64,000 nt of DNA from Methylobacterium cerastii (GCF_022179125.1 NZ_BPQG01000006.1:124001-188000); one strand, 5' to 3'; counted from the stretch's first letter, positions 8,548 to 18,024 are shown. The notes: generated by a model from the sequence alone, not told the origin. Numbers and translations: made by a program.

Positions 8548-10713
8548 TCACAGCTTGGCGGTGATGGTGGCGAGCACGGAGAGCGGCGCGCCGGGTGCGT
8601 TGTTGAACTGGTTGAACGGCTGCTCGATGTAGCGCCGGTCGGTGAGGTTGCGCGCGTTCAGCGAGAAGCGGCCGTGCTCGTCGAAATCGTAGAACAACGC
8701 CGCGTCCAGGCGCGCATAGCCGCCGACGGAGTAGCTGTTGTTCAGGTCGCCCGTGCGCCGCCCGACATAGGTGATGCCGCCGCCGACGGTCCAGCCGCGC
8801 AGGAAGCCGTCCTGGAACTGGTAGGTCGACCACAGGCTGGTGCTGAAGCTCGGCACGCCGACGAGGCGGTTGCCCACCGTGAAGGTCGTGTCCTTGGTGA
8901 TCCGCGCGTCGAGCTGCCCGATGCTGCCGATGACCTTCCAGCCGGGCAGGATCTGGCCGGCCAGGTCCGCTTCGACGCCCTGCGAGCGCTGCTCGCCGGT
9001 GATCACCGAGAAGCCGGTGTTGGCCGGGTCGGTGGCGGCGACGTTCTGGCGGGTGATGCGGAAGGCGGCCGCGCTCAGGGTCAGGTCCGGCGTGAGGTCG
9101 AGGCGGCTTCCGACCTCGATCTGGTCGCCGGTCTCGGGGGCCGGGTTCGAGACGTTGAGGACGTTGGCGGTCTGCGGTTTGAACGAGGTCGTGTAGCTCG
9201 CATACAGCGTCAGCGGATCGAACGGCCGGTAGACGAGGCCGACGCGCGGCGAGGTTCCCGACAGCTCCTGGTCCGGCGGCACCGCGCGCGAGGTCGGCGT
9301 CCGATTGAAGTAGAACTGCGTTCCGGTGTCGTAGCGGACGCCGAGCAGCAGCTGCAGGCCGTAGCCGAGGTCGACCTGGTCCTGCACGTAGAGGCCGTAG
9401 AGGTCGTTGTTCTGCCGGAGGTCGCCCTGCAAGGTCGTGCCGACGACGGCCGAGCCGAAGGTCGGGTTGAGGAAGCCGACCGACGGGTAGCCGGTGCTCT
9501 GCGTCGTGTAGGAATGGCGATAGCCGTTGTTATACTCGAACCCGACGAGCACGGTGTTGCGCAGGCCGAACAGGTCGAACTTCGCGACCATCTCGGTCTG
9601 GCTGTCGATCGAGGCGTAGGCCGAGCGCACGGCGGTCTCCCGGCGTGCCACGATGCTGTTGTTGTTTGTCAGGCCGGTCGCGCGGGTCGCGATCAGGTCG
9701 AAGGCGCCGCCCTGGGCGCTGAAGACCTCGCGCAGGGTGACGTTCTCGTTCACGTCGTGCTCGATGCGGAGCAGACCGAAATTCGCCGTGCCGTTGTAGC
9801 GGCTGAAGGGCTCGCCGTAGTACCGGCCGATGTCGTCGAGGGGCACGCGCCCGTTCCGGGCGATCAGGCCCTCGTCGTATTGGGTGTCGGTGCGGGTGAA
9901 CTCGCCGAGGAACGACACGCGGGTGTCGGGCGACGGGTTCCAGGTGAAGGCCGGCGCCACGAAGGTGCGGGAATTGTCCCGACCGCCGTAGTTGCGGAAG
10001 GTCGGGTCGGACTGCCCGGCGAAGCTGATGCGGGCCGCCAGGCCCTCGACGCTCGGGATCGGGCTCGACACCGAGCCCTGCACGCGGCGGAAGCCGAAGC
10101 TGCCGCCCTGGATGCTGAGGTCGCCCGAGGGCACCAGGGTCGGCTGGCGGGTGACGACGTTGATCAGGCCCCCCGGCTCGCCGCGGCCGTAGAGCACGGA
10201 GGCCGGCCCCTTCAGAACCTCGATGCGCTCCACGTCGGCGAGGTCGCGCTGGACGGTGTAGAAGTTGCTCGCCTGGTTCAGCAGGACGCCGTCGATCGCG
10301 TAGGTCTGGGTGGCGAAGCCGCGGATGATGAAGGTCTCGCTGCGGCCCTGCAGGGTGCCGCCCGGCTGCACGTTGCTGACGTTCTGCAACGCGTCGGCGA
10401 GGCGGACGTCCTGCTGGTCCACCAGCACGTCGCGCGGCACCACCTGGATCGATTGCGGCGTGTCCCGCAACGCCGTGTCGGTGCGGGTGGCGGTGGCCGA
10501 GCGTGCGGCGCGATAGCCGGCGACCGGGCCGCCGGCCCGCTCGGCGCTGACGCCGGTGACGCTCAGCTCCGACAGGACGACCTCGTCCGCCGCCGGGGCG
10601 GTCTGCGCCTCGGCCGCGGAGGCGAGGCCGGCCGTCAGCGAGACCACCGAGGCCAGCAAGCAACCGGTGGTCTCAGCGCGTCGTCGTCTCGTATCTCCGC
10701 CGTCCCAGACCAT
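8548..10713 (-). CDS. TonB-dependent siderophore receptor (ferrichrome/ferrioxamine type)
   Basis: Outer-membrane gated porin that takes up Fe(III)-siderophores using TonB energy; 721 residues. Seen: a signal peptide with twin arginines and hydrophobic core ending about residue 37 (ASAAEAQT), a TonB-box-like stretch (DEVVLSELSVTG), the plug domain (DTPQSIQVVPRDVLVDQQDV, then LKGPASVLYGRGEPGGLINVVT, typical of FhuA/FoxA-like receptors), and a 22-strand barrel. The last residue is leucine (VLATITAKL), whereas most such barrels end in an aromatic residue. It is monocistronic. A 17-bp Irr-box-like palindrome lies about 150 bp upstream. The siderophore cannot be told from sequence; the FhuA-like plug suggests a hydroxamate. 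Confidence 0.93.
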   Translation of the reverse strand: MVWDGGDTRRRRAETTGCLLASVVSLTAGLASAAEAQTAPAADEVVLSELSVTGVSAERAGGPVAGYRAARSATATRTDTALRDTPQSIQVVPRDVLVDQQDVRLADALQNVSNVQPGGTLQGRSETFIIRGFATQTYAIDGVLLNQASNFYTVQRDLADVERIEVLKGPASVLYGRGEPGGLINVVTRQPTLVPSGDLSIQGGSFGFRRVQGSVSSPIPSVEGLAARISFAGQSDPTFRNYGGRDNSRTFVAPAFTWNPSPDTRVSFLGEFTRTDTQYDEGLIARNGRVPLDDIGRYYGEPFSRYNGTANFGLLRIEHDVNENVTLREVFSAQGGAFDLIATRATGLTNNNSIVARRETAVRSAYASIDSQTEMVAKFDLFGLRNTVLVGFEYNNGYRHSYTTQSTGYPSVGFLNPTFGSAVVGTTLQGDLRQNNDLYGLYVQDQVDLGYGLQLLLGVRYDTGTQFYFNRTPTSRAVPPDQELSGTSPRVGLVYRPFDPLTLYASYTTSFKPQTANVLNVSNPAPETGDQIEVGSRLDLTPDLTLSAAAFRITRQNVAATDPANTGFSVITGEQRSQGVEADLAGQILPGWKVIGSIGQLDARITKDTTFTVGNRLVGVPSFSTSLWSTYQFQDGFLRGWTVGGGITYVGRRTGDLNNSYSVGGYARLDAALFYDFDEHGRFSLNARNLTDRRYIEQPFNQFNNAPGAPLSVLATITAKL

Positions 10714-11157
10714 CGTTCTCGCTCGCGCTCATAGTGTCGGAGGCGATCGGCCCCGCTCGATCCCTTGGCGGATCATGGGCGGTACTTGCAATGATCGGAC
10801 GAAATAAAGCGACGTATAAGCAAGATCCTTCGCGATGCGTCGCCCAAAGGGCACAACATCGATTTGGAATACTTCAAAACTATGATTTTACGATCTTGGT
10901 TTCCGCAAATGGCTCGGCTCGGTGTTTTCGGCCGACTTCGGCACCGTACAGGCTGTTCGCGCCGCCGGGTTCGCGTCGGGTCCGCGTCGGGTCCGAAGGG
11001 GCTTCGAGGATACCGGGGACAAGTCGCGGCGACGCCGACAGAGAGCTGCCTTCGCACCGCACAAGGAACCATAACCTTGGCCGTGGGTTTCGTTCATGTC
11101 CCACTCAGCCCGGGTCGGGTTAGATCCCCGAAACGCTGGCTACTCAGGAGACCTTTC
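10714..11157. other. 444-bp divergent intergenic region
   Basis: It lies between the TonB receptor (minus) and the GT4 gene (plus). It is more AT-rich than its surroundings around 10790-10910 and holds the Irr-box-like palindrome. Near 10960-11000 is a short direct repeat of the CGCGTCGGGTC type. The right end carries AGGAG at 11146-11150 for the GT4 start. The open frames in it look like shadows without family resemblance. Confidence 0.6.
10863..10879 (-). promoter_or_regulatory. Candidate Irr (iron control element) box
   Basis: TTTGGAATACTTCAAAA is a near-perfect 7-3-7 palindrome with one arm mismatch. It resembles the Rhizobiales ICE consensus recalled as TTTAGAA-N3-TTCTAAA. It sits 150 bp upstream of the siderophore receptor start. 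Irr or RirA control of such receptors is usual in Rhizobiales; which factor binds here is an inference. Confidence 0.45.
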
Positions 11158-12291
11158 GTGCGCATTGCCCAGATCGCCCCGCTCTCGGAAGCCGTACCGC
11201 CGAAGTTCTACGGCGGCACCGAGCGCGTCGTCAGCTGGATCACCGAAGAGTTGGTCCGCCAGGGCCACGACGTCACCCTGTTCGCGAGCGGCGATTCCGA
11301 GACCTCGGCCAAGCTCGCGGCCTGCACGCCCGAGGGTCTGCGCCTGCTCGGCTACCGCGACCACACCGCGAGCCACCTCGCGATGCTGCATCAGGTCCAT
11401 CGCCGGGCGCACGAGTTCGATATCCTGCACTTCCACATCGACCTGCTTCAGTACCCGATGTTCGAGGACCTGAACCACAAGTGCATCACCACGATGCACG
11501 GTCGCCTCGACGTGCCGGACTTCATGCCGGTCTACAAGACTTTCACCGGGATGCCGCTGGTGTCGATCTCCGACAACCAGCGCGAGCCGATGCCGCCGAA
11601 CGTCAACTGGCTGTCGACGATCCATCACGGCCTCCCGGCCCAGAACTGCCCCTATTCGCCGGAGGCCAAGGGCGGCTACCTCGCCTTCCTCGGCCGCATC
11701 TCCCCCGAGAAGCGCCCCGACCGCGCGATCGAGATGGCGATCCGCTCCGGCACGCCGCTGAAGATCGCCGCCAAGGTCGACAAGGCCGACCAGAAGTACT
11801 GGGACGAGGTCATCGAGCCGATGACCCACCACCCGCTGGTCGAGTACATCGGCGAGATCAACGAGGATCAGAAGAAGGAATTCCTCGGCAACGCCCTGGC
11901 GCTGGCCTTCCCGATCGACTGGCCGGAGCCCTTCGGCCTCGTCATGATCGAGGCGATGTCGGCCGGCACCCCGGTGATCGCCTTCCGCAACGGCTCCGTG
12001 CCGGAGGTCATCGCCGACGGCGTCAGCGGCGTCCTGTGCGAGACCATGGACGACGCGGTCGCCGCGGTCGCCACGGTCAAGACCATGAGCCGCGCCGGCG
12101 TGCGCCGCCACTTCGAGACCGCCTTCACCGCCGAGTGCATGGTCAAGAAGTACGTCGCCGCCTACGAGCAGCTGCTTTCCGCCCGCGATTCGGTCATCGC
12201 GCTGCCGGGCGCCGCGTCCTTCGCCCCGCATTACGGCGAGATGAACGGCTCGGCCCGTCCGGCGATCTCCATCGCCGCGATGCCGGCCTGA
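11158..12291 (+). CDS. Glycosyltransferase family 4
   Basis: 377-residue GT-B enzyme. The N-terminal domain carries the acceptor-side glycine loop YGGTERVVSWITEELVRQGH. The C-terminal domain has FLGRISPEKRPDRAIE and the donor-binding EX7E motif EPFGLVMIEAMSAGTPVIAF. The start is GTG 11158, 7 nt after AGGAG, giving RIAQIAPLSEAVPPKFYGG. No signal peptide or membrane segment, so cytosolic. The next gene is a debranching-type alpha-glucosidase, so a role in trehalose, glycogen or another alpha-glucan is plausible, but donor and acceptor are unknown. A strong hairpin lies between the two genes, so they may be transcribed separately or with attenuation. Confidence 0.88.
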   Translation: MRIAQIAPLSEAVPPKFYGGTERVVSWITEELVRQGHDVTLFASGDSETSAKLAACTPEGLRLLGYRDHTASHLAMLHQVHRRAHEFDILHFHIDLLQYPMFEDLNHKCITTMHGRLDVPDFMPVYKTFTGMPLVSISDNQREPMPPNVNWLSTIHHGLPAQNCPYSPEAKGGYLAFLGRISPEKRPDRAIEMAIRSGTPLKIAAKVDKADQKYWDEVIEPMTHHPLVEYIGEINEDQKKEFLGNALALAFPIDWPEPFGLVMIEAMSAGTPVIAFRNGSVPEVIADGVSGVLCETMDDAVAAVATVKTMSRAGVRRHFETAFTAECMVKKYVAAYEQLLSARDSVIALPGAASFAPHYGEMNGSARPAISIAAMPA

Positions 12292-12408
12292 TCCCACACC
12301 TCCGGCATCCGGCTTGCTTCGGGCTGGATGCGGATGAGCTGACCGACGCGGACGAGGGTTTTCTCCGTCGGCGCGGCGTCGTACAAACGGCTCAATCAGA
12401 CGGTCACC

Positions 12409-12448
12409 AGGGCCGCCGCATCGCAAATTCGCGATCCGGCGGCCCTTT
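12409..12448 (+). terminator. Strong hairpin terminator downstream of the GT4 gene
   Basis: AGGGCCGCCG (12409-12418) is the exact complement of CGGCGGCCCT (12437-12446). An inner ATCGC/GCGAT stem continues the helix. Three Ts end it at 12446-12448. It lies 118 bp after the GT4 stop and 36 bp before the glucosidase start. Confidence 0.75.
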
Positions 12449-12484
12449 CGATTCGCACTCCTGGATGCGCGGAGCAGGTCACGC

Positions 12485-14815
12485 ATGGCGGACACGACGA
12501 CGGCAAAGGCGCAGCTCGGCGGCGACGGATCGCGGACGGTCGCGCACGGCTTCCAGGATGCCGACGAGGTGCTGCCGCAGTACCATATCGAGGCGCAGAC
12601 CTCCCTGGTCGACCGGCCGCTGCGCTCGCTGAAGTTCGGCGAGGCCTTCGCGGTGCTCGATTCCTTCGGCGACATCGGCGTGCAGCCGGGGCCGGAGGGG
12701 CTGTACTTCCAGGACACGCGCTACCTCTCGCGCCTGCACTTCACCATCGAGGGCCAGCGCCCGCTGATGCTGTCCTCGGTGATGCAGGACGACAACGGCG
12801 CGCTCTCCGTCGACATGACGACGCCGGACATCCGCCTCGACGGCGGCGACGAGATCACGCTGCCGCGCGAGATCATCGCCATCGAGCGCACCAAGTTCCT
12901 GTTCCGCGGCGCCTGCTACGACCGGATCGGCCTGCGCTCCTACGATTCGCGCCACCGGACGCTCCGGATCGAGGTGACGTTCGACGCCGACTACCGCGAC
13001 CTGTTCGAGGTCCGCGGTACGGCCCGCACCAGCCGCGGCAAGCGCGCCGTGCAGGTCGCGAGCGAGCACGAGGTCCAGTTCCGCTACGTCGGCCTCGACG
13101 AGATCGTCCGCACCACCGCACTGCATTTCGGGCCGAAGCCCAAGCTGCTCGAGCCCGGCCGCGCGGTGTTCGAGGTGACGCTCGCCCCCGAGGGCCGCGC
13201 CTCGCTGTTCGTCCGCGTGGTCTGCGAGGCGCACCGCGCCTTCACCAGCGCGCCCTCCGTCGAGAAGACCGGCGAGGACGCCGCCGCCGCGCTCTCGCTG
13301 GCCTCTGGCAGCACCGCGGTGAAGCCGCCGAAGGGCCTTTACGAGGGCATGGTCTTCGCCCGCGCCTACCGCGACGCGCGCCGGGACCTGCGCGAGCTGA
13401 CCGCCGGCATCACTACGATCATCTCGTCGAACGACCAGTTCAACGAGGCCGCCTGCCGCGCCACCGCCGACCTTTACATGCTGGCCAGCCGCACGCCGGA
13501 GGGCATCTACCCGTTCGCCGGCATCCCCTGGTACTCCACGGTGTTCGGGCGCGACGGCATCATCACCGCGATGATGGCGCTGTGGATCGACCCGAAATTC
13601 GCCAAGGGCGTGCTGCGCTACCTCGCGGTGACGCAGGCCAAGGCGGTGGACCCGGCCGCCGACGCGCAGCCGGGCAAGGTGCTGCACGAGACCCGCCGCG
13701 GCGAGATGGCGATGCTCGGCGAGGTGCCGTTCCGGCACTATTACGGCACCATTGACGGCACGCCGCTCTTCGTGATGCTGGCCTCAGAATACTACGCCGT
13801 CACCGGCGACCGCGAGACGATCACCCGGATCTGGCCGGCGCTCGAGCTCGCGCTCGCCTGGATGAACGATTACGGCGACCGGGACGGCGACGGCTTCGTC
13901 GAATACGCCCGCGACACCGACAAGGGGCTCGAGAACCAGGGCTGGAAGGACAGCCACGATTCGATCTTCCACGACGACGGCCACCTCGCCAAGGGTCCGA
14001 TCGCGCTGTGCGAAGTCCAGGGATACGTCTACGCCGCCAAGAACGGCATGGCCAAGCTCGCGGCGATGCTCGGCCACGACGCGATGGCCGAGACCTTGAC
14101 CCTGGAGGCGGACGCCCTGAGGGATGCGTTCGACGCCGCGTTCTGGAACGAAGAGATCGGCACCTACGCCCTGGCGCTCGACGGCGAGAAGCGGCAATGC
14201 GCCGTGCGCTCGTCGAATGCGGGTCACGCCCTGTTCACCGGCATCGCCAAGCCCGAGCGGGCGGCGCAGGTGGCGGCGACGCTGCTGTCCAAGGACGGCT
14301 TCAACGGCTGGGGCGTGCGCACGATCGCCCGCGGCGAGGCGCGCTACAACCCGATGTCGTACCACAACGGCTCGATCTGGCCGCACGACAACGCGATCAT
14401 CGCCATGGGGCTCGCGCGCTACGACCTCAAGCACGAGGCCGCGCGCATCTTCCAGGGCATGTTCGAGACCGCATTGTACCAGGACCAGAAGCGGCTGCCG
14501 GAACTGTTCTGCGGCTTCATGCGTCGGCGCCAGCGCGGGCCGGTTTCCTATCCGGTGGCGTGCAGCCCGCAGGCCTGGGCGGCGGCGGCGCCGTTCGCGT
14601 TCCTCTCGGCCTGCCTCGGCCTGGAGCTCGACCACGCCCGCAACCGCGTCCGCCTGCGCAACCCGATCCTGCCGGCGTTCCTCGACGGCGTCTCGCTCTA
14701 CAACGTGCGGCTGGGCGAATCGCGGGTGGATCTCCGCTTCCACCGCCACGGCGACGACGTCACCGTCAGCGTGATGCGCCGCGTCGGCGACGCGCAGGTG
14801 GTGGTCCTCAAGTAG
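12485..14815 (+). CDS. Amylo-alpha-1,6-glucosidase / glycogen-debranching-type protein
   Basis: 776 residues. The first ~250 form the beta-rich glycogen-debranching N-terminal domain (FGDIGVQPGPEGLYFQDTRY). The remainder is an (alpha/alpha)6 barrel of the amylo-alpha-1,6-glucosidase family (FAGIPWYSTVFGRDGIITAM, GWKDSHDSIFHDDG, and YHNGSIWPHDNAIIAMG near the C-terminus). It should hydrolyse alpha-1,6 branch points or a related alpha-glucoside in the cytosol. No signal peptide. It follows a GT4 enzyme and ends with an 8-bp overlap into the convergent PilZ gene. Proteins of this kind are common beside GT4 genes in alphaproteobacteria. Exact substrate is inferred from the family only. Confidence 0.88.
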   Translation: MADTTTAKAQLGGDGSRTVAHGFQDADEVLPQYHIEAQTSLVDRPLRSLKFGEAFAVLDSFGDIGVQPGPEGLYFQDTRYLSRLHFTIEGQRPLMLSSVMQDDNGALSVDMTTPDIRLDGGDEITLPREIIAIERTKFLFRGACYDRIGLRSYDSRHRTLRIEVTFDADYRDLFEVRGTARTSRGKRAVQVASEHEVQFRYVGLDEIVRTTALHFGPKPKLLEPGRAVFEVTLAPEGRASLFVRVVCEAHRAFTSAPSVEKTGEDAAAALSLASGSTAVKPPKGLYEGMVFARAYRDARRDLRELTAGITTIISSNDQFNEAACRATADLYMLASRTPEGIYPFAGIPWYSTVFGRDGIITAMMALWIDPKFAKGVLRYLAVTQAKAVDPAADAQPGKVLHETRRGEMAMLGEVPFRHYYGTIDGTPLFVMLASEYYAVTGDRETITRIWPALELALAWMNDYGDRDGDGFVEYARDTDKGLENQGWKDSHDSIFHDDGHLAKGPIALCEVQGYVYAAKNGMAKLAAMLGHDAMAETLTLEADALRDAFDAAFWNEEIGTYALALDGEKRQCAVRSSNAGHALFTGIAKPERAAQVAATLLSKDGFNGWGVRTIARGEARYNPMSYHNGSIWPHDNAIIAMGLARYDLKHEAARIFQGMFETALYQDQKRLPELFCGFMRRRQRGPVSYPVACSPQAWAAAAPFAFLSACLGLELDHARNRVRLRNPILPAFLDGVSLYNVRLGESRVDLRFHRHGDDVTVSVMRRVGDAQVVVLK

Positions 14816-15200
14816 CTGCGCCGGGCATCTCGGGTGCAGGCATCTCGGGTGCAGGCATGTCGGCGTCGGATGTGTCGGCGTCGGGCTTGGCGACAGCCAG
14901 CACGACGCCGGCGAAGTCGCCGCGCTGCCATTGGCGCGCGACTGCGTAGGCGACGGCCTGCCCCGGGATCGCGAGCGTGACCTCGGCGGGCAGCCGGTGG
15001 CGGCGCGAGATCGCGAGCTTCGCGCCCGTCGCCGACATGTCGCGGATCACGCAAGGATGGGTCGCCCCGTCGGGGCAGACGATCGTGGCCGGCATCATCA
15101 CCGCGTTGCGGCGGCCGCCGGAACGCTTCTCCGACGGCGCGGGCACGAGGCTGAGATGGCTGCCGGCCTTGGCCGGCTCGGACCCCGCCTTCGCATCCAT
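14808..15200 (-). CDS. PilZ-domain protein, likely c-di-GMP binding
   Basis: 130 residues from ATG 15200, chosen because GAGGGGAG lies 9 nt upstream; longer starts at 15257 (ATG) and 15281 (TTG) lack a ribosome site. The PilZ fold is indicated by RSGGR at residues 26-30 (RxxxR) and DMSATG at 54-59 (D/NxSxxG), the two c-di-GMP contact motifs, in a ~90-residue beta-barrel. The last ~25 residues form an acidic proline-methionine repeat (PAPEM repeated), encoded by a 15-bp tandem repeat near 14823-14853. It is a single-domain protein, so it would act by docking on a partner. It overlaps the convergent glucosidase gene by 8 bp. Confidence 0.8.
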   Translation of the reverse strand: MDAKAGSEPAKAGSHLSLVPAPSEKRSGGRRNAVMMPATIVCPDGATHPCVIRDMSATGAKLAISRRHRLPAEVTLAIPGQAVAYAVARQWQRGDFAGVVLAVAKPDADTSDADMPAPEMPAPEMPGAAT

Positions 15201-15385
15201 GCCTCGGTGCTCCCCTCGCGTGCGCGACCCGTCGGGCGGCTTTTGTCCCGGCCCCATGTTGTCGTAAGCTTCGTTTCTCAAGAAGGGTTGAAGATGCAGG
15301 CTCCGCGCTCCGGGACTACGTCGTCTTGCGCGAGCAGGCCGACCTGCCCGACCATCCCCGGGCCTCCGGTCGTCGGGCGCCCGGC

Positions 15386-16558
15386 GTGAGCGTGCAAGCG
15401 AGCCCCCTCGATCTGGCGCAGGCGCTGCTCCGCTGCCCCTCGGTGACCCCCGAGGAGGGCGGCGCCCTGGCCCTGCTCGACCGGGTCCTCACCGAGGCCG
15501 GGTTCTCCGTCGCGCGTCCGGTCTTCTCCGAGCCCGGCACGCCCGACGTCGAGAACCTCTACGCCCGGATCGGATCGGGCGGCCCGTGCCTGCTGTTCGC
15601 CGGCCATACCGACGTGGTGCCGCCCGGCGACGCGGCGGCGTGGCGGAGCGGACCGTTCGACGGTGCGATGGCCGACGGCATCCTCTACGGGCGCGGCGCC
15701 GTCGACATGAAGGGCGGCATCGCCTGCATGCTCGCCGCCGCCCTGCGCTTCCTGCAGGCGCGCGGCCCGAATTTTTCCGGGTCGATCGCGTTCCTCGTCA
15801 CGGGCGACGAGGAGGGGCCGGCGGTCAACGGGACCGTCAAGCTCCTCGATTGGGCGAAGGCCCGGGGCGAGCGCTTCGACCATTGCCTGCTCGGCGAGCC
15901 GACGAACCCGAGCACGCTCGGCGAAATGATCAAGATCGGGCGGCGCGGATCGCTCACGGGCAAGCTCACGGTCCACGGCCGGCAGGGCCACGTCGCCTAC
16001 CCGCACCGGGCCGAGAACCCGATCCCGGGGATGCTGCGCCTCGCCTCGGCGCTCGCCGCCGACCCACTCGACGGCGGCACCGCGCATTTCGACGCCTCGA
16101 ACCTCGAATTCACGACGATCGACGTCGGCAACAAAGCCACCAACGTCATCCCGGCGGATGCGCGGGCGGTGTTCAACATCCGCTTCAACGAGGGCTGGGA
16201 TGCCGAGACGCTCGGCGCCGAGATCCGCCGCCGCCTCGATGCGGCCGCCGGCAACGCCGTCCGCTACACCCTCGACCTCGCGCCCTCGAATTCCCCGGCC
16301 TTCCTCACGCGGCCCGACGCCTTCGTCGACCTGGTCTCGGACGCGATCGCGGCCGAGACGGGCCTGCGCCCGACGCTCTCCACGACGGGCGGCACCTCGG
16401 ACGCGCGCTTCATCAAGGACGCCTGCCCGGTGATCGAGTTCGGCCTCGTCGGCGAGACGATGCACCAGGTCGACGAGTGCGTGCCGGTGGCCGACCTGGA
16501 ACGGTTGACGGCGATCTACGTGCGGATGCTCGACGCCTACTTCCCAACCGGCGCCTGA
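15386..16558 (+). CDS. dapE: Succinyl-diaminopimelate desuccinylase
   Basis: Di-zinc M20 peptidase-fold enzyme that releases LL-diaminopimelate from its succinyl form in the lysine/peptidoglycan branch. 390 residues from GTG 15386. Seen: [12 protein letters not shown] with metal ligands H74 and D76, GDEEGPAV with the catalytic glutamate pair, the lid domain, GGTSDARFI and [16 protein letters not shown] near the end. An in-frame TTG at 15326 would add 20 residues that do not match the family. Ribosome site is weak. It is divergent from the PilZ gene and convergent with the membrane-protein gene, 9 bp away. Confidence 0.92.
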   Translation: MSVQASPLDLAQALLRCPSVTPEEGGALALLDRVLTEAGFSVARPVFSEPGTPDVENLYARIGSGGPCLLFAGHTDVVPPGDAAAWRSGPFDGAMADGILYGRGAVDMKGGIACMLAAALRFLQARGPNFSGSIAFLVTGDEEGPAVNGTVKLLDWAKARGERFDHCLLGEPTNPSTLGEMIKIGRRGSLTGKLTVHGRQGHVAYPHRAENPIPGMLRLASALAADPLDGGTAHFDASNLEFTTIDVGNKATNVIPADARAVFNIRFNEGWDAETLGAEIRRRLDAAAGNAVRYTLDLAPSNSPAFLTRPDAFVDLVSDAIAAETGLRPTLSTTGGTSDARFIKDACPVIEFGLVGETMHQVDECVPVADLERLTAIYVRMLDAYFPTGA

Positions 16559-16567
16559 GGAAGAGGC

Positions 16568-17941
16568 TCAGGCGCGCTCGCCCCGAATCCCGCGGCAAAT
16601 CCAGCCCTTGCGCGACCGATTCCGGCACAGCACCCGGTAGCCGCCGCCGCGGAAGCGGCGGCTCTTCGAGCCGAGCCGGTCGCCGACGGCGATGTAGATC
16701 TGTCGCAGGCGCTGCACATGCGGGTCGTCGAGGCGCAACTCGATGCTCGCGCGGACGAGGGCGGCGGTGGCGGCGCGATCCTTCGGGTCGAGGGGCACCA
16801 GCGCCTCGCCGAGGATGATGCGCCCGACCTCCAGCAGAAGCGCGTCCTTGGACGGGTCCTTACCGGCGGCGAGCCGTTCGAGGTCGAACAGCGTCCGCAC
16901 GCCGAGCGGCCACAGCCGCACGATCTTGTCCCGCCCGACGGAGCAGCAGAGCTGCGCCTGCGCGACCCAATCCATGATCTGGTAGACGCCGTAAGGTGTC
17001 TCGACGAACAGCATCAGGGGGTTGGCCGCAGCGAGGTTCTGCGTCGAGTGGATGTGGTGGTCGTCGAGCCGGACCCGGATCTCGCTGTCGATGCCGTCGA
17101 CGATCTCGACCGGGGTGATCTTGAACGCCCGGAAGACCTCTTCTTCCTCGCGCTTGAAGTTCTTCAACTGGTCGCGCTGGATGATGCTGCGCAGGACGAC
17201 CTCCGGCATGACGCCGGCGACGAAGCAGGCGGTGATGGCCGCGGCCGCCGTCACCGCGGGCGAGACCGGCACCACCAGCGTCACGAGCTGGCTTCCGAAC
17301 CAGATGATCGAGGTGGAGACGATCGGCCCGAGGACGAAGCTGATGAGGATCTTGTTGGTCTCGTTGGCGATCATGCCCGGGCTGAGGTCGAAGTTCTTGA
17401 TCGCGCGGTACAGGCTGCGCAAAGCCGTGATGTAGCTGCCGGCGAAGGCTGCGCAGATGCCGAGCAGCCAGACCATGCCGACGCCCGTCGGCGTCGGGTA
17501 GCTGAAGCCGCCCCAGCGCAGGCCGCTCGGCTCGGTCATATGCTCGGCGAGCACCGATAGGAGCAGGGACAGGCCGTAGAAGGTCGAGGTCGCCGCGAGG
17601 ATTCCGAATGGGGCGGAGCCGATGATCCACGCGATCACCGAATAGTCCTCGCGCTTGCCGCGGGTCTCTTCCGCCCAGACCGTGCTCCGCTCGCCCTCCG
17701 CCCGGCCGGCCGCCGGGTCCCGGCTTCGGCGGGCGCCGACGAAGTACTTGTATTTCACGAACTCGAATGACGGAATCAGGTTGGTCCCGGCCGGGTCACC
17801 GATGTCGAACACGGTCGCGAGGTCGGTGATGATCTCCTGGCGGTGCTTCTTGATCGATTCCCGCACGGCGATGAAGATCAGCGGCGAGAAGAACGCGAAG
17901 CACGTCGCCAGATAGACGATGATCTGAAACGGGCCTTCCAT
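16568..17941 (-). CDS. Multi-pass membrane protein of unknown function
   Basis: 457 residues. An N-terminal segment (VYLATCFAFFSPLIFIAV, residues 9-26) leads into a charged loop of ~90 residues. A cluster of four to five further membrane segments follows: IGSAPFGILAATSTFYGLSL, MVWLLGICAAFAGSYITAL, VLGPIVSTSIIWFGSQLVTL and VTAAAAITACFVAGVMP. The C-terminal ~200 residues are soluble and arginine-rich at the very end. ATG 17941 is preferred over an upstream in-frame start because GGGGGG lies just before it. I do not recognise the family. Neighbours (dapE, truA) give no functional hint. The architecture, a membrane anchor with a large cytosolic tail, would fit a sensor or scaffold. Confidence 0.75.
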   Translation of the reverse strand: MEGPFQIIVYLATCFAFFSPLIFIAVRESIKKHRQEIITDLATVFDIGDPAGTNLIPSFEFVKYKYFVGARRSRDPAAGRAEGERSTVWAEETRGKREDYSVIAWIIGSAPFGILAATSTFYGLSLLLSVLAEHMTEPSGLRWGGFSYPTPTGVGMVWLLGICAAFAGSYITALRSLYRAIKNFDLSPGMIANETNKILISFVLGPIVSTSIIWFGSQLVTLVVPVSPAVTAAAAITACFVAGVMPEVVLRSIIQRDQLKNFKREEEEVFRAFKITPVEIVDGIDSEIRVRLDDHHIHSTQNLAAANPLMLFVETPYGVYQIMDWVAQAQLCCSVGRDKIVRLWPLGVRTLFDLERLAAGKDPSKDALLLEVGRIILGEALVPLDPKDRAATAALVRASIELRLDDPHVQRLRQIYIAVGDRLGSKSRRFRGGGYRVLCRNRSRKGWICRGIRGERA

Positions 17942-18024
17942 GGTCGTCGCCCCCCGGGTGCGCAAACAGCGCCCTCCACTTGCCGGGGGATCATCGCTCT
18001 TCGTACTAGAAAAGCAATCTCAGA

